Below are positions 45,701-55,140 of a DNA stretch of 64,000 nt, in pieces (within the stretch, counting starts at the first letter, position 1; each line of letters starts with the position of its first letter). The notes under the pieces are model-generated. The model was not told where the DNA came from, searched no databases, and saw nothing but the letters and a program-made list of their open reading frames with translations. The stretch covers positions 797,501 to 861,500 of the forward strand of contig JANCRA010000066.1 of NCBI GenBank assembly GCA_024362935.1. Reading direction: 5' to 3'. Position numbers and translations under genes: made by a program. Origin of the DNA: Setophaga petechia (lineage: Eukaryota; Chordata; Aves; Passeriformes; Parulidae).

Positions 45701-48700
45701 GAAGCTTTTGTTATCATTCTTTCCTTTTCTATTCTTAGCTAGCCTTCTGATTAAATCCTTTCTTCTATTCTTTCAGTATAGTTTTAATATAATATATATC
45801 ATAAAATAATAAATCAGCCTTCTGAAACATGGAGCCAGATCCTCATCTCTTTCCTCATCCTCACACCCCTGTGAACACTGTCACAATATAAGATATCAGC
45901 AGTTTAACACTGGTTTCCTTATGCTTGAAAAAGCCATTCTGCAGCACTTCCAAGGCATTGCTGCTCCCTGGAGCCCCTTGGGAAGGGCTAGAACACAGTG
46001 ACCCAGCAGGGGAGTCAGCTGCCCAGCACTCCATGTGAGCAGCACTCAGCAAAGTTCAAAGAACACTGCAGAGACACTCCTGTGACACAGAATCCCAAGT
46101 GAAGCTACAGGCAAACTGCCACAGGCACAGCTTCCCCTTGCCTCCACTGTCCTTCCCAAGCAGGGCTCCCAGTCTGAGTGAAACCCAGGGAAATCTGTGA
46201 CCCCAGTACAGCAATACACACTACAGGGTGCTCCTCATCCAGTTTGGGATTACACAATTATCAGCAAAGAATTCTTAGGTCAATGAGGAAAATCTACATC
46301 AACAGTTCTAGTTCACTGAAATGGGAAAAGATGGCTCAGGACAAATGTCACCTGTCCATTAATATGGACTGGCAAAACTTCTTTAAATCCTCAATTTGGC
46401 AAAAATTTTTTAAATCCTCATTTCTACTGACTCAAATGAAAGCAGAGTTCAGTCCTGCACCAGTCAAACCTCCTTGGCTGCACTTTTTCCTCTTTTACTG
46501 CTCACTTCTCAATCCAAGAGCAACAGCACTCAGAGCAACAACTACACAGAACTGCATTAAACTTCCTGGAAAGGGACAAGAGCCAACTTATTCTGAATTC
46601 CTGGCCAACAAGAGGTAGATATTTTACTGATGACACATCAACATTATTGCCAGCAGTGCAGTGCTTGAAATTACAGGACTCAAGTTTGGTCTTGCTATAG
46701 AGCAGATTAGTAAAAATTACTTGACAGAACATGGGATTGTGAAGTTATACTCAGTCTTTCACAAAAAGACAACATTTTGTGAGCTCCAGCTGGATTGGAA
46801 AGTGCTAAAACTCAGCCTACACACTTCTATTTTCCATTGTCCACCTTAGAGTGTGTTACAAGTCTCAGAACAGAAAGAATCATGCAAATGTGGAATTTGT
46901 GCATATCACAAGGCTCAAGTGAAGCACTGCTTCTCCCAAACACCATTTCAACCTCTCTGTGAAATCTCTTCTCAAGAATTCTTGGGCAGAAGAATAATAT
47001 TGTGAAAAGAGCAGAAGAACAGTCATATAGCCTTTAAAACTAATTTTGAGAAATTTTTTCACCTCTAAATACTGGAAATCACGTTCACAGGAAGAATGTG
47101 GAACTATAATTAAGGTCAAAGCAGTGATTCAGAAATCACCTTGGATTCCATAGGATTCTCTAAGCTTACATCAACCACCTTACAAGAAAACCTTGGTGCT
47201 GGCACAAAAAGAATTGGTTTAGCAGCAGGTTCATGTGTCAGGAAGGGAGGTAAGACAAAGCATCAAATGAATTATGCAGCTACCAAAACACAGAGCTAGA
47301 ACTGCTGCACTACACAAAACTCCCCTCAGCATCTGACAAGCAGCTCCAGTATTTCCTGCAAGGAAGCACAGACAGCAATCCTCACCTGTTCTGGTTCAAC
47401 ATGACAGAACATGGAAATCTTTTCTTTTACTGAGGTATCCAGTGGAGTGGAGCACCTGCAAACAATCTAACACAGCAGCAACATCAGGGTTGTGATGCAA
47501 ACAGAAACACTCAGGCATTCATAAAACAAACCTCTAGAAAGAGCTGTCTTTGTGCAGTCTCTGATTTGAGAAAAAGAAACCTACAATTCAGTTTCCTTTC
47601 CTTATTTATCACCACTATACAAGTGCTTTTAAATTCAGCATTACTTAAGACAAGACTGCTGCTGCAACATGCCAGAGTTTTACATTTAAAGCCAGAAACT
47701 TTAAAGCTACACAAGCCTTACCAGATCTGGAGAGAGCCCAAGACCTCTGAGCTCACGAACGCTGTTCTGGGTGGGTTTGGTCTTCTGCTCCCCTGTCGAG
47801 CTTGGCTGGTCAGAGAAGAGCAGAGGGTGCATCAGATTGTGATCAGCAGCAATGATTCAGCAAGTTAATCAGGAATCTCAGACACCTCATAAAAACTTTG
47901 ACTCAGTTTTGGACAATTCACATGAACCTCATGGAGCCCATTTTAACCCCAGGACTGAGAGCAACAGCAGGAACCCAAGTTCCAATCTGCCCATTGCAGT
48001 GCAGGAAGGAGAGGGACAGGACCCAAAGGTTTATCCACTGCTCCCTCCAAATACCTCATGTTCTCTATTTCTGATTTTTCTCTATAAATCACCTGGTCTG
48101 GACAGAAAGGGAAAAAGGGAGAAGAGAACCAACATTGATCTGCACTCCATAATTATCAATTTGCTCTGTCAAATCCAGTTCAGTCTGACACAGGGAATCC
48201 TCATGCCTTACTTCTGCAACTCCCAAGCCTGAATTACACATTTACAGCCTTTGAGAAGTTCTTTTTCAATTCCTGTAAGACTTTCTAAATACATAAGCAT
48301 ATAACCTCTGCACTTCTGCCAGAAGTTTTTATATACACAGAAACACAGAAATAACAGCACTTAAGCAATTCAGAAACATCTATTTAGGACATTTTGGACT
48401 GAGGAGGCCTCTGCTCACCAATATGTTTCAGATCCTTACCTGGGGAACCAGGCTGACATGAATGTTACAGAAATTCTCTCTTTTGGCCTTGAACTGGAAC
48501 TGGCGGAAGGCCTCGATGAAAGGCATGCTCTCAATGTCACCCACGGTGCCCCCGAGCTGGCAACACACACACACTGCCAGTTACTGCCAAAACCTGCTGA
48601 AGGTGCACACTAGAGACATGAAAATACACACAACAATCTACTCCAGGTGCTACTCTACCTTCATCATTTCCCCACATATCAAAAAGCCACAAGAAAAACA

Positions 48701-51080
48701 GCTTCCCCTGTGGGCGGCACCTCAGAGACATCAGCCTGACTTCTACTTTCTAGTCAGAGAAAATACTTGGGTGTGAAAATTATGATTTATGAACATTAGG
48801 TGGCACTGAGAAGCAAAACTTCTGTTAAGTTTTAGAACTATATAGAGTAGGCACATGCAGGAACAGATGCAAGACCACACTTGGAGCCTCCCAGGCTGTC
48901 AGACAGTGCCTCCTTGGTACTTGAGATCTGGGCCTGTGATCCTGGCACACAAATTGGCACCCAAGCTGCAGGCACAGTCCAAGTCACCCTGACCTGGGCT
49001 CTGTGACAAGCTCCCTCTCCTGTGTTAGCACATCCCAGCAGCCAGCTCAGCACTGTCAGAGCCCTCACCCTGCTCTGTCTCCTTCTGGCAGCAGAATGTT
49101 CCATAAACACCCTCAGAAGTGCCACCACTAACTTGTGCCATTTCCTGCACTGAAGCCAGAGGGGGATTTACCTCCTCTCCCCTCCATCCACCAAGGGAGA
49201 AGAAGGCACAGCACAATTAACTCAGACTGGAATACTGAGTTACAAAAGCTAAAAAATTCATTCTGTAGGTTAATTCATAGAATATCCTGAGCTGGAAGGG
49301 ACCCACTGAGTCCAGCCCCAAACCTTGCACAGATCCCCCAACAATCCCACTCTGGGCAACACTCCTGGAGCTCTGGCAGTGCCCATTCCCTGGGCAGTGC
49401 CCAGCACCTGCTGGGGAAAAACCTTGCCCTGATCTCCAGCCCAAATCTCCCCTGACACAGCTCCAGCTGTTCCCTGGGGTCCTGCAGGGTTGCCCCTCAT
49501 GAGGCAGCTGCAGGCTGCAATTCAAAAGATTAATAATTGAAATAAACAAGGGGAATTTTTAACCCATTCAATAACACACAAAGTTAAACATTTCTGTAAA
49601 GAAAAATGCAAAATATGCACATAGATCAGTTAACTGCATACAAGAAACAAAACTACCTACTTTTTAAAAGTTACAAACCTCAATCACACAAACTTGGGGT
49701 TCAATGCCATCTTCATCCACAGGAATCCGTGCCTGCCTCATCACCCACTCCTGTATGGCATCTGTGATGTGGGGAACAACTGCAAAAGAAACCCAGGCAA
49801 GGGTTAAAGCCCCCACACGTTTCTCCCTCTTAACTCATTAGAGAGCAAATTACTGACAATCACTAGCCAGGGCTTGAGCAGGAATTTTTGTCTTTAAAGA
49901 ACTGTGCATTTTTGAAGTGATTATTCTTGGCTGTGATTTTCAAGGGCCTTGGCAGGAAATTGAACCCTGCCTTAATTTAAACACATGTAAGCAACGTTTC
50001 CTTTAAGCTGCAAGATTCAAGCACAAACTGTTCTTTGCTCTAAATAGAGAAAGTAACACTGTTTTTAACTGTCTGTAAAGGTCCTCATGTCAACCAGCTG
50101 TGGAGAGTGGTTAAAAAGGAAAGAGACTGATCTGATACTCACAAATACTTTGGGTTTTCTAATGGCATGAATTAAGAAAAGCATTTATCATTTTAACCAG
50201 CTAACAAACAAGCCCAAAGTGTATTGCTTTGAAGTCTGTTCACATTTATCAATGGGTACATTAGCCAGCTGGACCCAAGTCCAGCACAGTCCAAACACAG
50301 GCAGGATGGTGCAGAGCCTCAAGTGAAGATGAAAGGCAAAAACATCCAGCCAGGGCTGAAATACAGAATGCACTTCTAAGCACCAGGAAAGAAGTTTTAC
50401 ATCACCTTGGACCGTTTTGCCAAGATAATCTCCCTTCCTCTCCTTGTTAATGACATACTGGTAGATCTTCCCCGTGGTCAGGTTGTTGTCTTTGGTCAGT
50501 CGGATATCGAGGAAGCGCTCGTAGTTCCCGAGGTCCAGGTCCACTTCCCCTCCATCATCCAGCACAAACACCTCCCCTGCAGGCACAGAAAAGGCACAGG
50601 CGCACGTGTCGGGCATGTGGAACAATTCAACATGAGGAAAATCCTTCCCTGATCGCCACAGCAAGTTCAGAAGTGGCAAACAGAACTAAAAACCTTTGTA
50701 ACCGAGAGGAGCAGCACTCTGGGGACTGAACCCCTTCAGGCAGCAGCAAGAACAGGCAGAGCACATCTGTGCTGTGAGCACAGCAGCCGGCCCGCAGTGC
50801 TGGCAGGCTCAGGAGCAGGCACAAAGGCTCGTACAAAGGAGACGATTCACGGCAAGCCAAGGCAGCCCCGGCGCCACCCGGCAGCCCCCGACACCGAGCC
50901 CGCGGGGCACCCACCGTGCTCGTACGGGGAGAAGGTGCCGGCGTCGATGTTGATGTAGGGGTCGATCTTGATGGAGGTGACATGCAGCCCGCAGGACTTG
51001 AGGATGGTGCCGATGCTGCTGGCGATGATGCCCTTGCCGATGCCCGAGATCACGCCGCCCGTGACCAGGATGTACTTCAT
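36676..51080 (-). CDS. CTPS1: CTPS1, CTP synthase 1 (complete, 17 coding exons)
   Basis: Seventeen exons read on the minus strand total 1,776 nt: 591 residues plus stop, the same length as human CTPS1. All junctions are GT-AG and all phases match. The enzyme makes CTP from UTP, ATP and glutamine in the cytosol, the last step of pyrimidine nucleotide synthesis, and forms tetramers and filaments. The N-terminal synthetase domain (about 1-270) starts [17 protein letters not shown] with the nucleotide-binding loop. The C-terminal class I glutamine amidotransferase domain (about 300-560) holds the nucleophile Cys399 in [10 protein letters not shown] and the His526/Glu528 pair in VGVQYHPEF. The Ser-rich tail keeps the positions matching human Ser571, Ser573 and Ser575. 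No residue I know to be essential is changed. The start used is the one conserved in the family; an upstream in-frame ATG also exists (see findings). Confidence 0.98.
37685..37829 (-). CDS. CTPS1: CTPS1 coding exon 16 (catalytic His526 and Glu528)
   Basis: The acceptor is TTTGTTCTCAG and the donor CCCAG|GTGGGT. It encodes [18 protein letters not shown] through LQKGCRLSP. The HPE triad residues fall at 526-528, matching human numbering. It ends two bases into an Arg codon. Confidence 0.97.
38075..38171 (-). CDS. CTPS1: CTPS1 coding exon 15
   Basis: The acceptor is GGTTTTCCAG and the donor GGAAG|GTGAGT. It encodes [20 protein letters not shown] then [12 protein letters not shown]. It ends in phase 1. 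Confidence 0.97.
38256..38311 (-). CDS. CTPS1: CTPS1 coding exon 14
   Basis: The acceptor is TCTGCTGCAG and the donor TTTGAG|GTAAAA. It encodes [18 protein letters not shown] after a split Arg codon. The [11 protein letters not shown] motif, shared with the next exon, is a CTP synthase signature. The intron that follows is only 84 bp. Confidence 0.97.
38545..38641 (-). CDS. CTPS1: CTPS1 coding exon 13
   Basis: The acceptor is TTTCCACAG and the donor ATCATGA|GTAAGG. It encodes [20 protein letters not shown] then [12 protein letters not shown] in the glutaminase domain. It ends in phase 1. Confidence 0.97.
39130..39310 (-). repeat. CR1 LINE 3'-end fragment in CTPS1 intron
   Basis: CAAGTTGGAAGGGACCTTAA and GCCATGGCAGGGCCACCTCC mark an inverted CR1 tail whose right-hand end lies about 40 bp from the 44-nt CTPS1 exon. 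Confidence 0.85.
39353..39396 (-). CDS. CTPS1: CTPS1 coding exon 12 (44-nt small exon)
   Basis: The acceptor is TTACCTTGCAG and the donor GTG|GTGAGT. It completes an Asp codon and encodes [14 protein letters not shown]. It is required to keep frame and length: without it the 591-residue total and the match to the human [13 protein letters not shown] segment are lost. It is too short to appear as a free-standing reading frame. Confidence 0.95.
40158..40220 (-). CDS. CTPS1: CTPS1 coding exon 11 (catalytic Cys399)
   Basis: The acceptor is TCCTCCCCAG and the donor GCGAG|GTAATG. It encodes [20 protein letters not shown] plus Arg. The nucleophilic-elbow cysteine falls at residue 399, as in human. 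Phases are 1 and 1. Confidence 0.97.
40688..40782 (-). CDS. CTPS1: CTPS1 coding exon 10 (oxyanion-loop region)
   Basis: The acceptor is CCCATGCAG and the donor TTTTTAG|GTGAGA. It encodes [20 protein letters not shown] then [11 protein letters not shown], with the PGGFG motif that shapes the glutaminase oxyanion hole. It ends in phase 1. Confidence 0.97.
41400..41590. repeat. tandem repeat, about 60-66-bp unit, three copies
   Basis: CCTCATCACCGTGATCATTT through CCTTATCTAACAATTCTCCATTT-type units occur three times in a CTPS1 intron. Confidence 0.9.
41639..41712. repeat. 29-bp tandem repeat, 2.5 copies
   Basis: GAAAACAGGTTTATCAGACA plus TTTTCCTT is repeated head to tail, about 30 bp from the donor side of CTPS1 coding exon 9. 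Confidence 0.9.
41742..41830 (-). CDS. CTPS1: CTPS1 coding exon 9
   Basis: The acceptor is TTCTTCCCAG and the donor GCTGA|GTAAGT. It encodes [20 protein letters not shown] then EAWQKLCGA and ends two bases into an Asp codon, where human has His. The local Leu/Glu-rich loop is among the less conserved parts of the enzyme. Confidence 0.95.
43104..43123. repeat. 20-bp perfect palindrome
   Basis: ATCAAAACAGCTGTTTTGAT reads the same on both strands. It lies in the CTPS1 intron downstream of coding exon 8, beside two further TGTTTTAAT copies. Confidence 0.9.
43261..43393 (-). CDS. CTPS1: CTPS1 coding exon 8 (interdomain linker, start of glutaminase domain)
   Basis: The acceptor is GTTGTGTAG and the donor ATTAAG|GTAGGG. 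It encodes [20 protein letters not shown] through [13 protein letters not shown], the first strand of the glutaminase domain. It ends in phase 0. Confidence 0.97.
44300..44730 (+). repeat. diverged CR1 LINE fragment (upstream part of 3' region)
   Basis: GAGAAGGCTGAGGGAAGTGG, a PCR-like GGCAGCCTTCCAGTA motif and GAGGCACTGGCACAGGTTGT match the part of CR1 just upstream of the usual 3' tail, in sense orientation. It also holds a short direct repeat TTAATAACTTCAAG. Confidence 0.6.
45208..45359 (-). CDS. CTPS1: CTPS1 coding exon 7
   Basis: The acceptor is TTATGAGCAG and the donor GACAG|GTGAGC. It encodes [20 protein letters not shown] through [10 protein letters not shown] at the end of the synthetase domain, and ends two bases into an Arg codon. 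Confidence 0.97.
45503..45885 (+). mobile_element. solo LTR, family A copy 2
   Basis: A 383-bp element runs from TGTAGCCATG to CTGTCACA with AATAAATCAGCC near its 3' end. Flanks ATCTAA and ATATAA form a 6-bp target-site duplication with one mismatch. It sits in a CTPS1 intron, antisense to the gene. No internal retroviral sequence is present. Confidence 0.85.
47386..47466 (-). CDS. CTPS1: CTPS1 coding exon 6
   Basis: The acceptor is TGCTGTGTTAG and the donor AACAG|GTGAGG. It encodes [20 protein letters not shown] and CHVEPEQ. Phase 0 at both ends. Confidence 0.96.
47722..47805 (-). CDS. CTPS1: CTPS1 coding exon 5
   Basis: The acceptor is CTCTGACCAG and the donor ATCTG|GTAAGG. It encodes [19 protein letters not shown] and then RGLGLSPDL, including the conserved [15 protein letters not shown]-site motif. 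Phase 0 at both ends. Confidence 0.97.
48440..48556 (-). CDS. CTPS1: CTPS1 coding exon 4
   Basis: The acceptor is GTTGCCAG and the donor CCCAG|GTAAGG. It encodes [20 protein letters not shown] through [10 protein letters not shown], including the conserved GGTVGDIES motif of CTP synthases. Phase 0 at both ends. Confidence 0.97.
49275..49500 (-). repeat. CR1 LINE 3'-end fragment in CTPS1 intron
   Basis: CATAGAATATCCTGAGCTGG and AAGGGACCCACTGAGTCCAG begin an inverted CR1 tail of the same subtype as those near 8,300. Confidence 0.8.
49679..49779 (-). CDS. CTPS1: CTPS1 coding exon 3
   Basis: The acceptor is TTCTTTTGCAG and the donor GAG|GTTTGT. It encodes [20 protein letters not shown] through EPQVCVIE in the synthetase domain. 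It starts in phase 1 and ends in phase 0. Confidence 0.97.
50406..50576 (-). CDS. CTPS1: CTPS1 coding exon 2
   Basis: The acceptor is GTGCCTGCAG and the donor CAAG|GTGATG. It encodes [20 protein letters not shown] through [10 protein letters not shown], containing the acidic metal/substrate loop and the UTP-site segment of the synthetase domain. Phases are 1 and 1. Confidence 0.97.
50915..51080 (-). CDS. CTPS1: CTPS1 coding exon 1 (start codon, nucleotide-binding loop)
   Basis: The ATG is at 51080-51078. It encodes 55 residues plus one base: [17 protein letters not shown] through [11 protein letters not shown]. The donor is CACG|GTGGGT. The acceptor is probably GTGTCCAG at 51093-51092, leaving 11 nt of 5' UTR in this exon. 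Confidence 0.97.
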
Positions 51081-51166
51081 CTGCCCCGCGCCTGGACACG
51101 ACAGACACCGGCACCGCCTCAGCGCGGGCTCTGCCAGGGGGACGCGCTCCGGGCGCTGGCATTGCT

Positions 51167-51370
51167 GACAGCGACCCCCGGGCCGGTGCCCTGCCCGCTG
51201 ACATCCCTGACAGCGACCCCCGGGCCGGTGCCCTGCCCGCTGATATCCCTGACAGCGACCCTCGAGCCGTGTCCCACTCTCGGCTGAGGGCCGGTGCCCT
51301 GCCCGCAGCCATTCCTGACAGCGACCCCCGGGCCGTGCCCCGCCCGCCGCTGAGGGCCGGTGCCCTGCTC
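51167..51370 (-). repeat. 42-bp GC-rich tandem repeat in CTPS1 intron 1
   Basis: Units start at 51167, 51209 and 51251, with a diverged fourth at 51317. The unit begins GACAGCGACCCCCGGGCCGG. Its length is a multiple of three and it has no stop on the CTPS1 strand in the CTPS1 frame. Confidence 0.9.
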
Positions 51371-51520
51371 GCTCCTCCCGCCATAAATTCCCGCCACCGC
51401 CGCCCGCGTGGCCCCGCCGCCAGGCCCGCGGGGTCCGCGTGGTCCCGCTCTGCCGCCCACCCGGTCGTCTCCCCCCTCCCCCCTCAGCGCTGCCCGGATG
51501 GTCCCGCCCGCCGCTCTCAC

Positions 51521-51640
51521 CTGGGGCCGCCGGGCGCGCGGACAGCGCGCGCGCGGGGGGAGCGAGCGGGAGGTGCGGAGCGCGCGCGGCGCCGATCCCG
51601 GCCGGCTCGGCTGGGAACCGCATGAGGCCCAGGTGCGCCT
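51521..51640 (-). other. CTPS1: CTPS1 exon 1 (presumed 5' UTR)
   Basis: A strong donor on the minus strand, GGCCCCAG|GTGAGAG, ends an exon at 51521. The transcription start is not visible; it is placed just downstream of the NRF1/GC-box cluster, so the right end is approximate. Spliced to 51091, the exon runs into the CTPS1 start codon. An ATG at 51623-51621 inside it is in frame with the coding sequence. Confidence 0.6.
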
Positions 51641-51641
51641 C

Positions 51642-51653
51642 TGCGCATGCGCG
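51642..51653. promoter_or_regulatory. NRF1-type palindrome in the CTPS1 promoter
   Basis: TGCGCATGCGCG matches the NRF1 consensus, with a perfect GCGCATGCGC palindrome. Position relative to exon 1 is typical for NRF1 sites close to a transcription start. Confidence 0.7.
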
Positions 51654-51662
51654 GGGCGGGGC
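51653..51662. promoter_or_regulatory. GC box (SP1/KLF-type)
   Basis: GGGGCGGGGC directly abuts the NRF1-type site. It matches the SP1 GC-box consensus, on the upstream side of the presumed CTPS1 start. Confidence 0.6.
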
Positions 51663-51787
51663 GAGCAGGAGGCGGGCCCAGAGACTGAGGACGGGGGCGT
51701 GGCCCGAGCAGGGATAGCCCCGCCCTCTTCCCCGCCCCGGACCCCTTAGCGCCTCACGGAAGGCGGGGGCGGCCGTCAGATCGCGGA

Positions 51788-52190
51788 ATGAATTGAGGTG
51801 GAAAAATCCTTTAAGATCATCCAGTCCAACCTATGAGCTAACACCTCCTCATCATGTCCCCAAGTGCCACATCCACACCTTTCTTGAACGCTTCCAGGGA
51901 TGGGGGCTGCACCACTGCCCTGAGCAGTCTATACCGGGACAAACTTTCAGCGGTGAAATTCCCAAAATCCACCCTGAGCCTGCCCTGGCCCAGCCTGGGG
52001 CCGTTCCCTCTGCTCCTGTCCCTGTTCCCTGGAGCACAGCCCGACCCCCCCGGCTGTGCCCTCCTGGCAGGAGCTGTGCAGAGCCACAAGGGCCCCCTGA
52101 GCCTCCTTTGCTCCAGGCTCAGCCCCTTCCCAGCTCCCTCAGCCCCTCCTGGGGCTCCAGACCCTTCCCAGCTCCCTCAGCTGTGCCTGA
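51788..52190 (-). repeat. CR1 LINE fragment next to the CTPS1 CpG island
   Basis: TGAATTGAGGTGGAAAAATC, then CATCCAGTCCAACC and a run through CCCTGAGCCTCCTTTGCTCC, is an inverted CR1 tail of about 400 bp. It begins within 150 bp upstream of the CTPS1 promoter cluster. Confidence 0.8.
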
Positions 52191-53920
52191 GGTGGATTCT
52201 CTCACTGTTGGTCTCATTTTCGGCTGTCCTTGTGTCCTGCCAGCACATTTCCCCATGGACATGTCCCCTGTGTGTTGATAGCTCTGTGGGCAGAGATGTC
52301 TCTTTGCTTTCCAGGCTGTCCCCTCGCTGCTGGCACTTGGTGACCCTGCACAGGAGTGCAATGCCTGCTGCCCCCTTGGAGGAAGCATTTGCTTTCAGAA
52401 TTACCTGGCCATGCTGATCTGTTCCTCCACAAAGGACTCTTCCTGTTTTCTGCTGTCCTACAAGTAGCTTTTAAGTGGGAAATTAAAAAAAAAAAAAAAA
52501 ATTTCCAGCACCTTTTCTGCAGAACGGTGGCCATGGGTCTGGTGGCAGTGAGATGGGTGACAGCAGGCAAGGGCTGTGTGCTTGGGCTGTCACTGTCACT
52601 GCCTGGTGGCACATCCAGATAAGGCACAGGGAGGCTGAGCTCTCCCTTTAGACATCTCAGCTTTTCTCATTTCATGAGTGGGGCACAAGACATTACACTT
52701 CAGCTACCAGACAAGTGTCTTGTAGCTGAAGGGAAGTCCATTCCTGTGGAGATGTGTGTAACCTCGATGTGAGCATTAACTTCGGCACACACAGATCCTT
52801 TTCTCAGTGCCTCATTAAAGGCCTCAGGGGTTGGACATCCCGTGGTGCTCAGGAGAGAACTGCACTCAGTGGGAGCTATTGTGAGCATTAAATGGTGTGG
52901 AATAACAGTGACCCAGAAAAGTCAGATCACAAATATCTCAAGTTATGCAAAATTACATCTGCTTTTTGATGAAGTGGGTGAAAGTGTATGTGGGTACGTG
53001 TGTTTCACCCTTAATTTTGCCCTCAGTAAGTTTTGCCCTCGCAGTGCCTTGTTCTCAGCTCTCAGCAAAATACAGACTGAATATTTCCCTTTCAGAAATG
53101 TGAAATGAGATGAAATGGATCTGCTCTGTTTATTTAACAGAATTTGATTCACAACAAAACAATTTAACTGGAAAGCATTGCTGGGAGGACTGGCATAGCT
53201 CTGGGGAATGTTAATATGTTACTGGGATTATGCAAGGAGTGTATAGACTGGAATCCTCAAACACTCACTTGAACTTCCTTGCAGTTTAGGGGCCTATTTG
53301 TACAGGGAAAGGCTGATTGTGATGTTACATGTATATAGTATTAATGACAGTGATAATAATAAATTATATAATATGTATGATGTATACATGCAGTTATTCC
53401 AGTCAGGACATTCACAGCCTGCTCTTACACGAAGGTGACAGGATGACCTGTTGCAACAAGATTTTGAGACTGAGATACCATTTTCAGGCAGTGACTCTTT
53501 TCTCTGTGACCTGTGAAAGAAGTGGGGCTCCTGCACTGGAGTGTTCCTGACACAATATCCAGGAGCTTGCAGACCCCTGTGGGACCTGCAGTGTGGGCTG
53601 GCTGCCACCCCAGCACTGGGCAGCACTGCAGAGAAAACACTTTGTCTTTATTGTTACCAGTGCTGCTTTTTATTTATTGTTACCACAGGTGTCTGATATG
53701 TACATTTAGCACCTGTCTCACTCATTTCATGGTAGGTGGGTGTCAGCTCATGCTCTTCTGACTGATTCCTACTCCAAATGCCCTGCACATGCCCCAGGTG
53801 GCAGCAGTGTGGGTGAGGACATCCCTGTCACCATCCCCATCCACCCTGACCCCATCCCTTGTTAGCAGCAGAGGGCTTTGCAGAACTCTGGTATCACCAA
53901 GGACAGACAGGACACTTGGA

Positions 53921-54120
53921 ATCAGAGCATCCCAGGATGGTTTGGGTGGGAAGGAACCTTAAAGATCCTCTTGTTCCACCCCCTGCCATGGGCAGGGACA
54001 CCTTCCACTATCCCATGTTGATCCAAGCTCTGTCCCACCTGGTCTTGAACACCTCCAGGCAGAGCATCTCATGTGCTGCTGAAGTGCCCTGGGCATTTCT
54101 GTCTCTGAGTACCTGTGAAA
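53921..54120 (-). repeat. CR1 LINE 3'-end fragment
   Basis: GAATCAGAGCATCCCAGGAT and GGTTTGGGTGGGAAGGAACC followed by CCCTGCCATGGGCAGGGACA mark an inverted CR1 tail. Confidence 0.85.
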
Positions 54121-54835
54121 AACTGCAAAATCTTGGCTGATTTTCAAGTACAGAATATTGCAGTCAGCTAAAAATCAAGGCATGAGGGTGATTGTCAGCT
54201 GCCCTACTCCAGATTCACCCTCTGTGACTGCTGAAGTGGTGATGAAATAGTTCCTGCTGGGATCCAAATGTGTTCTAAAAGGCTTCTTTAGTGGTTTAGG
54301 GTGGAAGTTCTTTCTTAACAATGCAGGTGTGTACTATCTGAGGTAGGATGGGGGACTTCCTTCTATAGAGGTACTGTAAAAATCCCCATTTTTAGGTTCT
54401 CCTAACCAACTCCCACCAGCACATGATTCAAAGCCAGGATCCAGTGCTTGAACACACTGTGAAAGCTGTTCTGTGTTTGATTTCCACTGGTTTCCAGTGC
54501 TGATCACTGGGTTTCACCTCATGATTAATATAAACTTCACAGGGATGATGTGGAGTCACTGACAAGTGTCAAGCACTGTCCAGTCCCACTTCTACACAGC
54601 AGGATGCTCCCCGTGAGCCTTCTGTGTGGCTCCTTGAGGTCTCCATTTGCAGGATTAATCAGGGTTTGTGTAAAATGTGCAAATCCTTTTCCTAGTCTAC
54701 ACTTGTGCTCTGAACTGGATCAAGTTTTCATCTAAGTGCAAAGTAAACACATCTGTTACCCTGAGCAACCAAAGGGTCTTGAATAAGATACAGAATGATG
54801 TAGGAGCAAGAGCTGTTACTACTTGTACAGTGCTC

Positions 54836-55140
54836 TGAAGCACAAATCTGGTGAGGAGCAGCTGAGAGGATGAGTGACAAGGTGAAAATGGCCTCAAGTT
54901 GTGCCAGAGGACGTTCAGATTGGACATTAGGGAAAATTTCTTACTGAAAGAGTGATCAGGCATTGGTGCAGGATGCCCAGGGCAGTAGTGGAGACACCAT
55001 CCCTTGGAAGTGTTCAAAAAATGAATAACTGTGCCACTTCATGATATGGTTTGTGAACAGGGTGGGATTCAGGCAGAGGTTGCACTGAATGATCTTGGAG
55101 GTTGTTTCTATTTTTAGTTGTCCTGTGGTTTTGTGTCTTG
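54836..55140 (+). repeat. CR1 LINE fragment
   Basis: GAGGACGTTCAGATTGGACA then AGGGAAAATTTCTTACTG, GATGCCCAGGGCAGTAGTGG and TGAATGATCTTGGAGGTTGT form the sense CR1 3' region lacking its very end. Confidence 0.8.

Larger units (their letters stand above)
50860..51770. promoter_or_regulatory. CpG island promoter of CTPS1
   Basis: CpG dinucleotides are dense here, including long GCGCGCGC runs near 51550, while the surrounding sequence is CpG-poor. The island covers coding exon 1, intron 1, exon 1 and the immediate upstream flank of CTPS1. No TATA box is seen, as usual for housekeeping promoters. It is cut off by a CR1 fragment beginning near 51,788. Confidence 0.85.

Noticed and set aside
50847..51623. 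258-codon minus-strand frame as a separate gene
   Set aside because: It is CTPS1 exon 1, intron 1 and coding exon 1 read without splicing, then running into intron 2. The interesting part is kept as two findings on CTPS1; it is not a new gene.
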